A stretch of DNA of 64,000 bases from Mortierella sp. BCC40632 (taxonomy: Eukaryota > Mortierellomycota > Mortierellomycetes > Mortierellales > Mortierellaceae), in assembly GCA_011634665.1 (NCBI GenBank), contig WAEK01000016.1:810501-874500 (forward strand), in the 5' to 3' direction. Of the stretch, positions 48,180 through 59,539 are shown one piece after another; within the stretch, counting starts at the first letter, position 1, and each line of letters opens with the position of its first letter. The translations under genes and the position numbers were made by a program. The notes beneath the pieces were generated by a model. That model had not been told where the DNA came from. It saw only the letters and a program-made list of their open reading frames with translations, and ran no database searches.

Positions 48180-51100
48180 CTAGTCCAATTCCAGAACATC
48201 CATGTCCAGCTCAAGCTGATGGTGTGGCAACTGCTGGGCTGCCATCCATCCGCGATTGCTGCCTGACAATCCAAAGTCATGCGCCAACCCCATCAAGTCG
48301 CCACTCCAAACCCGCACCATTAATGCGCGCAATTGTTCCTTGGCATACATGTCCTTGGCCTCGTCGCCCGTCATGGTGTCCACAACTTGTTGGAGCAGTG
48401 GTTTGGGGCTGGGGAAGGTCTTGACCACAACATCTGAGATCTTGAGATCAGACGGGACGGTACCCTTCTGCTTATGAGCATCCAGGCCATATTGACCAGC
48501 CAATCGCACAGCTTCGTAGATTCCACCCATCTTATCCACCAAGCCCACTATTGTTGATTAGAGAAAGTATGAGAGAAGAAAAAGTGCATCCTGTTTGTTA
48601 AAAAGCCACGATCACTCCACAAAACATCTTGAATCCACGTCTTGGATGGTGTGTTAAGTTAATGCAGGGTCCAAGACAAAAAGTTAGTGTCCCACCACCA
48701 TCTCAACCTAAAACTCACTCCCTCCTCCCTCCCCTTTCTTCTCACACAGCTTCTTACCTCTCAATGCTTCCTTGCCGCTCATCACACGACCTCCGGCGAC
48801 GCCCTCCACTTGCTCCAATGACATCTTTCGACCATCGGCCACTCGTTTCAAAAAGTCTGAATAGATCATATCGATCTGTCGCTTATACCGAGTCAAGGCC
48901 GCACCCTCCAAATCTGTAAGGAAGGATGTATCCGAGGATCCAGTAAAGAACTGTTCAACGCTCACACCGATCATCTTGAAGAACTCGGGTGTAAAGTAAG
49001 GTCTCAAAGCCGCGACACCAATACTTCCAGTAATAGTCGTTGCTGTTCCATGCAGCGAAATAAAGAGGAGGAGGAAAAAATTAGACCAGAAATGAATGAC
49101 GACAAAGAGGAGCACATGACATAACAGCAAGCGGCTTTTTTTTTGGGGGAAGGGGGGAAGACTTACGCTGAGCAACGATTGCCTTGGCATGGGTTGAGAC
49201 ATAATATCCACCACTGGCAGACACATTTCCAAAGCTGACCACAACAGGTTTCTTTTTGACATCTTGGCACCACCGGATCGTCTCACCGATCGTGTCGCTT
49301 GCGACCACATCACCACCACCTGAATCAATACGCAACACGATCGCATCTACCGTAGAATCGTTTGCTGCTTCCCTGTTGAGAAAGTCGAATAAATAGATAA
49401 AATAAAAAGTAAGAACTTTCAATTATTTCCTTCTTTCTCCTCCCCAACAAAAAAAAAAAAAGCTAGTAGCGATACTTACCTAATACCCTTGACAATAGTG
49501 TTTGCACCAAAGTCTCCTCCACCCCTATGATGATGAGTCATTAAAACATCCGCCTCCACGATGTTAGCTACAGTCAAAGAATCGTCTTTGAACAATTGGT
49601 GACGCACTTTGAGAAAGAAAGGAGGAAGGGGAGGGAGGGGATCACTTCCTTACCTCTTGATGCCTCCAATCAAATAAACCACACCAACAACTAGACTTGG
49701 AGCCCTGTTCTTCGCAACCTGGGCCTTGTGCTCCTTGGCCTTGACCCTCATGTAGTGCGCCAATCCAAATGCACCATTCTCCTCCACCATCTTTCCACAG
49801 TCGTGCTTATACATCAACCCATCAACCAATCCTTCATCTTTGGATTCCGAACCCATAAAAGGACCAACCTGAATCAAATGGTTCAATTTCTCGACAGGAT
49901 CGCTTCCAAGTGCCTTTTGACGGGATTTGGCAATATCGGCCAAGATTTGGGCGTTGAGTCCCTTGAGGAGATCAAAGAGGTTTTGTTTCTGGGGTGGAGG
50001 CAATTCGGTCTCGGTGAAGGGACTGACCATGCTCTTGTATTCCTTGCGAGCCTCAGCTCGCACTATGAAGTGAAAATTGTAGGAATAAAAAAAAAAAAAA
50101 AAAAAGGTCAATACAACAGTTTGACGTGTGTAGGTGAGCTTCCTTTTTCATAATCAAGCGGTAACCAAAAAAATGATGGGCATGTTGAAGAGGTAATCAT
50201 CTCTCTTTGAAAATTCTAACTGCGGACCAAACTATACAACATGAAAGTAGGATAAAACTTACTCAAGATACCAAAGCGGCTCAATAGCGTCTTGAAGAAG
50301 GGTACTGTGGAGGAGAGACCCACTAGAGGAATACTTCCTGTAGGTTGCATATACACCTTGTCAAATGCTGAGGCCAGATAATATTGCTGCTGGTTGTCTA
50401 TAGTTATCATGAGCCCCCCAACGTAGATCCAGATAGATGGTATAAAAAAGATGCGTGTCCAATTACTAGTGTTAGTACATCAAGCATTTTGGGGGATATT
50501 GGTCATTAAAATAAAAATAAAAATAAAAAAAAATAAAAAGTGCTTATTCCTGGAACATTGTTTTCTTATCAGAACTTGCCAAAAGAATCGGTGTAAGCGA
50601 TCATGGACACCTTGTCTTCTCCACCCAAGGCTTTGGCTTTGGCTTCCTTGAATTCTTGGATCGCGCTTCTCAATTCCTGAATCTGAGCCAAACCAAGTCC
50701 CTTGGACTGACCAGATTTGGCTTGGTTTCCTGTTGAGAAGTTTGCCATAATACCCACGATCCGAGGGTCATCTTTGGCTTGCTTGAGGGCGGTCACGATA
50801 TCAATCAAGGTGGAAGAAGGAGCGGGAGTGCTTCCACCAGAAGCTGCAGCCTGAATCAGCTTTTGGTAGTAGCTCTTGTCCGTGTCGGTTTCTACGATAG
50901 AGCTGAAAGATAGAAAGAGAGAAAGAGAAAAGTGGGAGCCATGGTAAGCTTCTGCTACTTTAAACCAGTGTTCTGAACAAAAGTCAATGAAGCAAGTCCT
51001 GAAAAGGTCTGACGCTGGCATGACAAGCCTACCCATCTGTAATTCTCCAATGCAAGATTGTGTTTGGAGGAATAGTATCACGGATCTTTTGAAGGCGGTA

Positions 51101-51553
51101 GTTGCTGATCGTAGAGAGAAAAAAGAGAGATAGATAGAGAAAGAGAGAGCACGTGGAGATAAACTGATTAGAAGAAGAAAGAAAGCTCTAGTCTTTCGAC
51201 CATCAGCGCTCGACGCGTCAACAGACGACTAGGGACGCTAGTGAGATATCCCCCAACCAGTCATAACACGGACAGGACTTTCATTACTAAAAGAAGGTCG
51301 CTCCGCTGTAAAAGACAAAGATTCCAAAAGTGATCTTGCCACGATGTTTCCATGCTCTACCAAAGATCGATGGCGGCTTCTGCTGTGGAGGTGGAGGAGG
51401 ATGGGGTGACTGAGGAGGTGGTTGAGTGGATTGCTGATGAACTTTGGCTAGCTCTTCGGCGCCATGTCCGCTTGTGGCACCCGATGGGTTGGCTGGAGGG
51501 ACGCTGTTTCCGGATCCTTGAGATCCTGGTGGAGGAGGCGATGATTCTGACAT
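48180..51553 (-). CDS. sppA: SppA-like signal peptide peptidase (protease IV, family S49)
   Basis: Nine exons on the minus strand (51553-51288, 51104-51033, 50902-50580, 50397-50263, 50062-49654, 49524-49480, 49372-49167, 49042-48758, 48547-48180) sum to 702 residues with every phase consistent. A Pro/Gln-rich N-terminus is followed by one membrane helix (KITFGIFVFYSGATFFY), then two tandem S49 domains as in bacterial 67-kDa SppA. The general-base Lys is in EYKSMVSPF (domain 1) and the nucleophile Ser in GNVSASGGYYVST (domain 2). ATTITGSIGVAALRP-like and DSGGGD blocks also match. The enzyme degrades remnant signal peptides in bacteria and thylakoids; in fungi the likely site is a mitochondrial or ER membrane (inference). 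Intron 3 uses a GC donor. The gene starts 126 nt after the stop of the MIT-domain gene on the same strand. Confidence 0.95.
50398..50579 (-). other. GC-AG intron in sppA
   Basis: The donor reads G|GCAAGT and the acceptor CTATAG. Only the GC donor gives the phase needed to join DSF to DNQQQYYLASAFDK; the nearby GT (GTTCTG) leaves the frame wrong. GCAAGT is the known extended consensus of GC-AG introns. Confidence 0.8.
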
Positions 51554-51679
51554 GGTGGCCAAACTGAATGGATCAAACACGAGCTCAGCTCTCGCGTGTC
51601 TGAAAAGGAAAAAAAATCACACGTCCCTCCTCCCTCTCCCACAGCCCTAAAAAAAAAAAAAAAAAAAAAAACCAAATTT

Positions 51680-54600
51680 TTATTCTTCCTTTGCGCCTTC
51701 ATAGTCGGGATCCACCTCCTCAAGCCGCTGTTGAAGTAGCTTGACATTTTTCATGCCCTGTAGAGCTTCCATCTTGCTTCCTGCTCTTGCCTTGGAGACT
51801 GTATCAGTTTTGAGTCGTTGGATATAATGCATCAAATGTTTGGAGTCTCCACTGGCCAACATCTGTTCGATAGTGGCTTCGGATCCAAGTGGTGGGTCAT
51901 TATCGTCGTTAGCTCCTTCTTTGTCTCCTTGTTCATCAATGGTAGCAGTAGTCGTATCCTTATTAACTTTGTACTTTGAAAAATTGTCTGGAACACTGTC
52001 ACTCCGTTTGTTGAGGAGATTGCGTCGGCCGCTATACGACTGACCCTCCTCTTTCTCTTCGACACTCTCTTTGACATCCGCTTGGACACAGATCACAATT
52101 GGCTCTACTGTTGTAGCCACGGTTTTGACATTCTCCTGAATAGCTTCTTTGATCACCACCACTTCCTGCTGTTTTGTGTAAGTCCATTCGCGGTCACTCC
52201 CGTTCTGGTCATTCTCATCTCCTTCATTATCATTCACCTCATCTTCGTCGTCCTCCAAGAGAGCATCCTCGTCATCATCACTGGAAGCCATTTCCAATAG
52301 AACTTCCTGCCATCTCGTCTCCAGCGCCTTGGCTCTCTTGAGCGCAATGGCAGCAGACCGCTTATCTCCTTTGTTCATCTTGGTAGTAGCAAATGCTTTT
52401 GCTTGCTGAGCATACTTCCAAAGCTCATCTGGATTGGAAAGCTGAAGCAGATGAGACAAAGGCGTCGAGATGGGCAAAAGCTTGGATTTGACGCTCTTGG
52501 GTTGCGCCTTTGGCTTGGGCATTGGTGCAACTCGAGAATCTTCTACATCCTGTTCAATATCGCAGCTGTTCTTGACTCCCTTGCCGATTACCTTCGTAAT
52601 TAATTTGGGGGAGTTCAATGGAACTTGACGGGCTGTGATGATGCTGCTTGTACTGCTGCTCATCTCAGTCGAAGAGATGCTATCGCTCTCAGATGTTCTA
52701 GCTGCTGCCTCCATTGCCGCATCGAGTTGATCTTGAATATTATGGCTATTCAGTAACAAAGCCAAATGTCGCTCCTGCTCCTGATCCGAGCCAGAGTTGG
52801 CCTCCTCAGTGTCTCCATCTGCAGCTGTCTCCTTGCGCTGCAGTGGAGCCCACCATTGCTTTTTGGCTTGATGGGCTACCATTGGCTGAGCGGTCAATCT
52901 CTTTTCAACAACTACCGCTGTAGAAGCTGAAAATTGGAGCGATTCCCTTTGATCAGTCGAGTTGTCCTCCTCTTCATCTTCGCGGTGGCTGTCCACATCC
53001 GCCTCACATTTCACAATATCACTCGTGCTACCGTTCTTTACAGCCTCGTTCAGTGGGTTTTCAGCATACTCCACGGTTGGTGTGGTGGCCAAAGAAGTGT
53101 TTGTCGTCATGCTGGTACTGGGTCGAGAGTTGTCGGTTATACTTGTACCAGAGCGACTTGAAAAGGCGCTTCCGGCAGTACTCGAACCACTGTCTAGTCT
53201 CGAAATCTGGAAGGGAGTTGGCATAGGAGACTGGGGTTCGAAAAAAGTCGGACCGGATGCCTTGGATTTGAGTCTGTCATTCTGGGGACCCTTGTCCACA
53301 AGGACTCGTTCAAAGGACTCGAGCTGAGTCACCCAAGAATCCCAGTTATCAGGTCCTGCCGCCACAGAGCTGTCATCAGTTTGCATTCCCAATTCTTCAA
53401 CAGGCTAAGAATGCGGAAAAAAGATTTGGTAATGTCAGTACTATTATAGTTTATATATATAGATATATATAAATAAAGGTAACCATTGCCTTTTTGCTTA
53501 CCATCACATATCCAATCGTCTCATGAACCTCGGGTACATTGACACGTTCCATAAGTGGACCCTCAACTTCTTCTTGATATTCATATGGAACATACTCATC
53601 AGACTCTTCTCCTTTCTTTTTGCCTTTGCCAATACTGCTCTTGAAAAGAGCCATGGCCATGGAACCAGCGGTTGAAGTCTTGGCTGGAGTAGACTCTGAA
53701 GTGGACTTTTCGCTTTCGGGGGTTTCGGATCTATTGAAGGTGGTAGAGAGAGGCGATCCTGTCGAGTCTGTGGTCGGCTTGCTGGGCTCTGCAGCCAAAT
53801 CTCCTGACATAGACCTAACAAAAGTCGGGGAATGCAATTCACCATTCTTGTCCTTTTGGGATTGTTGCTTCTTGGATGTATAGGTTGTCCGAGGCTCATA
53901 GGCAATAGGTATCAGTGGATTCTGTGACAACTTTGTCGACATTGGCTCATCCTTAATCAAGATCTCCTCAGACTCAACCACCACGAATCCGCCGTCTCCG
54001 TCAATGAAAGGAGTAGTATTGTCATGAACACTCGAGGTTGTAGGATTCGAGACTGCAGGATTCGAGACTGCAGTGGCGCTAAAGTCAGCCAGTGACTCTT
54101 TTCGAGGCGAAATGACAGGGCCGCCTGTCGGACTCTGCTGGACCGGCTGCGATGGTTGAGAGGTAGATGGTGTTGACTCTTGAGTGGCACTCTGCTTGCT
54201 CTTCTTGACTGTTTCGTTCTTTTTGACTGTAGCAGAAGTAGGACCACCAAAGAGAGCTTCATCCATCAGCTTCAACACATCATCGAGCCTATCTGGAGCT
54301 TGCTCCTTCTTGGATTTGTTGAAACATTTTGACTTGCCTTTGGTCTTTTCTTCAGAATCTTCCGCATTAGTAGTATTCGTATCCTCAATGAGCTGGCCGT
54401 GTTGACGATCGGATTGTGGCCAGTGGTGGGCGGCGGTGGGCGACTCCAAGGACGGTTCCGATGCTGGTTGAATTAGCTCAGTCGGCTGTGAAATGAGCAT
54501 CTGATGGCGCGGATCCTGCTGCAAACGCATCTGCATCGGCGAACCGTTCATCTGCACTGGCATACTATTTATCTGCAGGGCCGTCTCTGAGTCACAGTCG

Positions 54601-56887
54601 TCAATAAAGCTCGAAGTATAGATATCCATCGTCCGCCGTCGATCCTGAGAAGGACGACGAGTAGGTGTGCCCAGGGAGGCTGTCGATCCCGCGTTAGAAG
54701 AACTGTACAATGCTCCTGAAAGGCGTGGAGACCCCAGATCCTGCAGTGACACAGACGCCTGTTGTGTAAATGTCCCTGGACTGAAGGTGGGCGTAAAAGG
54801 TTGATTGTTTGAGTATGACGATGTCGACTGCTTCAACGCTGGTTTCTTTGGGACCTTTTTAAGATCTTCTTTAGGTGAAAAGGATAGGGTTCCTGAAGCC
54901 TGTTTCTTGACCTTTCCAGAGTCCTATTCCATCAAACTGCTAGTGAGTAATTGAATTTTATGTAGCATCAGGCGGTAATACTGAAGCTGATCAAGTCGAC
55001 TGCCTTTGTCTACTCTCCTTACCTTTCCTTCAAAGGCTCTTGCACGTCCCTTGATATCCACAACGTAGAACGGGTCAGCATCATCATCTTCATCGCGGTC
55101 GTACAACGTCGAGACGTTGTCCTGGCTACCTCTTCGTCCCTCTGTAGACACCTGTACCGATTTTGGTCCATTAGAATTACTAGAAACTTGACCGCTGGAC
55201 TTTTGCTGCCGTTGTAGGTTCGAGTCAGCAACAGCTGTGATTTCGGCAAAATACTCTGAACTGCTGGTGGTATCTGGTATAATAGTCCCGAGTGTCATTG
55301 GTGGAAGCGAGGGTGGAGACTCGGCACTTTGGGAGGTGCCTTGTGACATGACCTGGTCTAGTCCTCCTGAAAACGATTTTGACTTCTTCTTTCCAAACGG
55401 TCTCCACTTTGATCCAGTTGATTTGGAAGATTCCGGTGTATCGGTGATAGATTTGGACAGAGGAGCATCGACTGAACCCGACCCTGTATTGGGTGCTGGC
55501 GACTCGCTGGAAGGAGTAGAGACAGGTCCTGGAAGGTTGCCGAGCGTCATACTGCTGCTATTGGCGAGTGTGTAGTTTGCCTGCGCATTGTCAAAGGCTC
55601 CCGATGGATGAGAAACCGCTGACTGGCTCTTGGACCTCTTCTTGCCAAAGAGCTTAAAGCCTTTGTCCTGATGCTCGCTTCTTGAGGCACGATCAGGTTG
55701 CACAGTTGAAGCCCGCTGAGGCTGTTGCTTCCCTGAGATGGACTGTGGACGTTGGTCTGGGTGTGTGGCCAAGGGTTGGGCCAAGATTCGATCTTCCTGC
55801 CCATCGACCATGCCCTGTGGCTGAGGCACAAAGTACTGTGTTGCTCTTGATGGGGCATCGCCCAAAGTTGGAGTTGGTGTTCCTGGCTGTGTTGAGATGG
55901 CCTGGCCGCCTTTGGGTAGCTGTGCTACTTTGAGCTGTGAGACCCGATCTAGATAGATGGCTTGCTACTCGTCCAAAAAAGCAGAGAAGCTCTGTTAGTA
56001 CAACTATCAAGGAGACAGAAGCTTGCCCTTTTGCATGGAGGGATTTGTCTGTGTTGGGCCAATGCATGCTTGAAATAGAAGACGCCTCCAGTTGGACATA
56101 TCTGAGGAGCCTTATTCAGGTGAGGAACACGCGCACTACCCGCCAAAGCGAGCTCTCACACTCGAGACCTTTGTCAGTGTCTCCCCGCAAAGGGCTCACA
56201 CAGGCACAGACACAGGCAGACACAGGCAGACACACACAACGACTCGTTTGTCAGTCCTCTAAACTTTCTCTGTGTGTGTTGGTTGTCCCTTTCTTCCTTA
56301 CACAACAACGGCTTCCTCGGTTGGGTTGGGGTAAGAGGGCTGTTCTAACCCAGACCTTCGTCATGTGCAACTTTCCGCCCAGTTTGTGTTGCATAATGGG
56401 AGGATGTGCATTGTGGAGGAGGATTAATTGCAATAAAGAAAGTACGTGAACAACTTACGATGGCCAACATAGACTGTTTCTTCCTATCGCTTGAACACAT
56501 GGTTATTACTCGGCCGAGATCACTCGCTGCCTGCGAATAGAGGTTCGAGGACATGATTGTCTCCCCAGACTCGTCCAGTTGTACGGCCTGCTGGGCCTTG
56601 GCGAGCGCGTCATCAAAGATGCCCCTCCACTGCGAATCGGCCTCGGTATAGGTCGAGTACTTTGTCCGTGTGGACGAGAACGAAGAGCGTCTCTGGTCAA
56701 CAGGCCGCTTTTGCGAAGGGGCAGGCGATTGCGATGTAGGGTCGTGCTCATTACGAGCATTGGCTCGGTTGGTGGAGGATGCATTCGATGAAGACTGTGA
56801 CTGTGGTTGCGACTGTGGTAGTGGTGGGGCCCCGGTGCTAATGGTGCTCGAGACGGCGGACTTGCGTCCTCTAGAAGGTGTTGACAT
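51680..56887 (-). CDS. Large MIT-domain protein, mostly disordered
   Basis: Exons 56887-56459, 55964-55023, 54923-53502 and 53404-51680 join in phase 0 throughout to give 1505 residues. Near residues 105-155 is a helical segment spanning the first junction (IFDDALAKAQQAVQLDESGE, NLYSQAASDLGRVI, QAIYLDRVSQLK) that fits a MIT (microtubule-interacting and transport) domain, the kind that binds ESCRT-III tails. The rest is Ser/Thr/Gln/Pro-rich, with two related basic motifs (LFGKKRSKSQ and PFGKKKSKSF) in exon 2. A second helical region near the end (LWKYAQQAKAFATTKMNKGD, AIALKRAKALETRWQEVL) is followed by acidic stretches, and the protein ends DYEGAKEE. It may act in endosomal sorting or trafficking; the molecular role is unknown. 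The stop codon overlaps an AATAAA hexamer (51679-51684). Confidence 0.85.
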
Positions 56888-57369
56888 GGTAGAGATGGCT
56901 GAAAGTGGAATGAGATGCAGAAAGGAATGAAAATGGAATGCGCGCGGAATGAAGTCTATAAAGGATTGAGGAAGCGTGCGCAAACAGTAGTGGTCATATA
57001 CAGGAAGAGGAGGATTCTGAACGAAGGATGGATAGAAAGAGTGGACGAAGGAGAGAGAGAGAGAGAGAGAAAGGAAAGAACAGAGAAGAAAAGAAGTGGG
57101 CAAGCAAGGTAAATATCAGGGCATGAGATTGGTGCTGGCGTAGATAGGGCGTTTGGACCAAGTCAGGGTCAAGAGAATGGGCCGACCAGAGGAGAGCTTG
57201 CAACTCCAGCTCAATTGTACTTGCACCGCTCACACACTGTACAGAATGACCAACAGATGACAGACGGAGAGAGAGACCCTTTTCTCCCTTTCACTATGGC
57301 CTGCAGGGGAGTTTCATCCCACTCCTGCCCACACAGAAAACGATGACTGTCGACATGTTTGCTCTTCTA

Positions 57370-57410
<41 letters not shown>

Positions 57411-59539
57411 TCCCTTGCTCACCCCACCCTTTTCGACTCCTTCCCCCTTCCATCTCCTCTCCTTTTCCCCGCTCATGCTGCCCGAGAAAGAGAAAGTGGA
57501 GAGAAGTAAGAGAAAAGAAAGGCAGAACGTGCAGGATCCGGATGTCCACGCTGTATCCATTTCATTGAACCACACACGCCTGGCAGACTCCTTGCCATCT
57601 TAAAAAGACCAGGGCCTCAATCCAATATTTCGTTCTCTCCCTGACTCTACAAATAGCCTGCATACACCTCACACGCACATACACCTTCCAGTCTACAATT
57701 GATCCTCCGGTGGGGCATATACTCATCTCCTTCCTGTCCCCTACCCACTTCACCCCCACCCCCCTTTTATCACACTGTTGAGCCGAGAGGATTCAGTGTA
57801 CAAGCACCGTCTTATGCCTGGTGTTCCCAGGCACCTTCGATCGATCTTCTTCGCAACATCCTTGGCCCACAATCACTCCAACCTATTTATTCCTCGAGAT
57901 CATTCTCTTGCCCCTACATACGCACACACACATATTCAGGCCCGCCAATGCTCATGTCCTAGATGTGAAAGTGAGCAACAGCGACGCCTTGACAAGTGCA
58001 GACATGGCGACTTTCCTGCTCGCAGTTACTTTGTGGGGGGTGCAGGTGTGTTTGGATCGAGCGGTCAGTTAATTAACCAACTCTAAATTGTCTCGCGTTA
58101 CTTCAGCGTGCTTCAATTCTTATCAGGTACACACTCAACGCCCTTTGCTTTTTTGCTCCGCGCCTCAATAGTAGATCCTCAGGCAATCCTTCCCCCGATC
58201 TGTCACTGCTTTGGATTGGGCTGGATTGTTGTCTTTTCTTCACCACCTCCTGCCGCTTCCCTCTTGCGAAGAAGCCTTCAATATTCCAAATATTGGGACA
58301 GGATGGTTCCTTCTCCTCCCCCTCCCCCAAAAGGTTGCTAACAGAGCAGCAGGCTCGCAATGGGCACTATCTACTCATTTCTTCATGTACCCAAAAATAA
58401 TAAAAGTATGTGAAAAAGTATCCTGATATGCAAGATGTACACCCTAGTCAGAATCAGAGGATCATGCTGGTACCTTTCTGACTGTGCGTATCATAAACTT
58501 GACCTCTCCCTTGGCCGTCCACTCCTATCCAGAGCTTGGTCCAAGCGGAGCTAGACCGAGAGATTGTTGCAGTCTCTAACATCAAGCACTCAGCACTCCA
58601 CCAAATTTTCCTTCCTGGCTCGTTCATTGCATTTTCAACAACCACCCCTTTGTACAACAGAGGTCCCCCTCTCCTCTCTTTCCACCAAGCAAACAAGCAC
58701 AGACTGGAGCTGTGTATCCGTGTGTTCTATAAACAGCAGGGCCAATGGCGCGCGGAAACCCCTATAACCTCTCCCCACCGGGACAATGCACGGTCCAGAG
58801 TTCTTTTCTCAAATGTCATTCGAGATCGAGCCTCGGCTCGCGAGGAGTATAATGACTCTGCTCTCGCCAGCTCAGAGGAAAAAAAAAAAAAAAAAAAAAA
58901 AAAAAGAGAGAGAGAGAGATGAGAGACAAGAGAGAATTTCTTGTCTTACAAACCCCTCCCTTCCCCTCCAGAATGCTCGCACGCTCCATGTCTATTGGTG
59001 TGGAGTGAGGAGGACGCGATTCGGAGAAGGACAATTGCTCGTATCCAACATCCTTTCCTTCCCCTCACTCCTCACCCCTCCCCTCCCCTCCCCTCAGCCT
59101 CTCTCGTCTCCCAGAATGCTATCTCTTATTTGCCTCCTTTTACGCCCTCCTCAGTTAGAGAAACGAGTGTACACAACACCTATCCTGAACGGCATTCCCC
59201 GGTCTGGATGGCCAAAAGGAATGTCAACATGGTGGTGCTAAGCCAACACGTTTTCAAAGCATTTGTCCCAACACCTACTCGGAGCTTCCTTATCTTCTAC
59301 CACCGGTTCCCCCTATCTTGGTGGTGATCAGCAAAAAAGAGTATAATGCTTACGAATGCCATGCATATATTAATATACTCGTGTGTTAAAAAGGTAATAG
59401 TGAGAGCGTAAAAGGAGACAAGGGATCTCTAGAATGATGGTGTACTATCCTATGTCATTTCCTTTCACTATTGCTTGAGGGCTACTTGGTCGGATGATCA
59501 TCCCTTCTACATTGCCTCTCCTCCATTAATTGTATCGCC
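56888..59539. other. 2.6-kb intergenic region upstream of the MIT gene
   Basis: Features include a (GA)n run (57048-57071), a (CT)n run (57374-57408), an A26 run (58879-58904), and pyrimidine-rich tracts. Open stretches occur on both strands: 58536-58922 plus, 128 codons, reading REIVAVSNIKHSALHQIFLP; and 58454-58696 minus, 80 codons, reading RKIWWSAECLMLETATISRS. They overlap, so at most one is real; neither matches a family I know. I call no gene. Confidence 0.45.
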
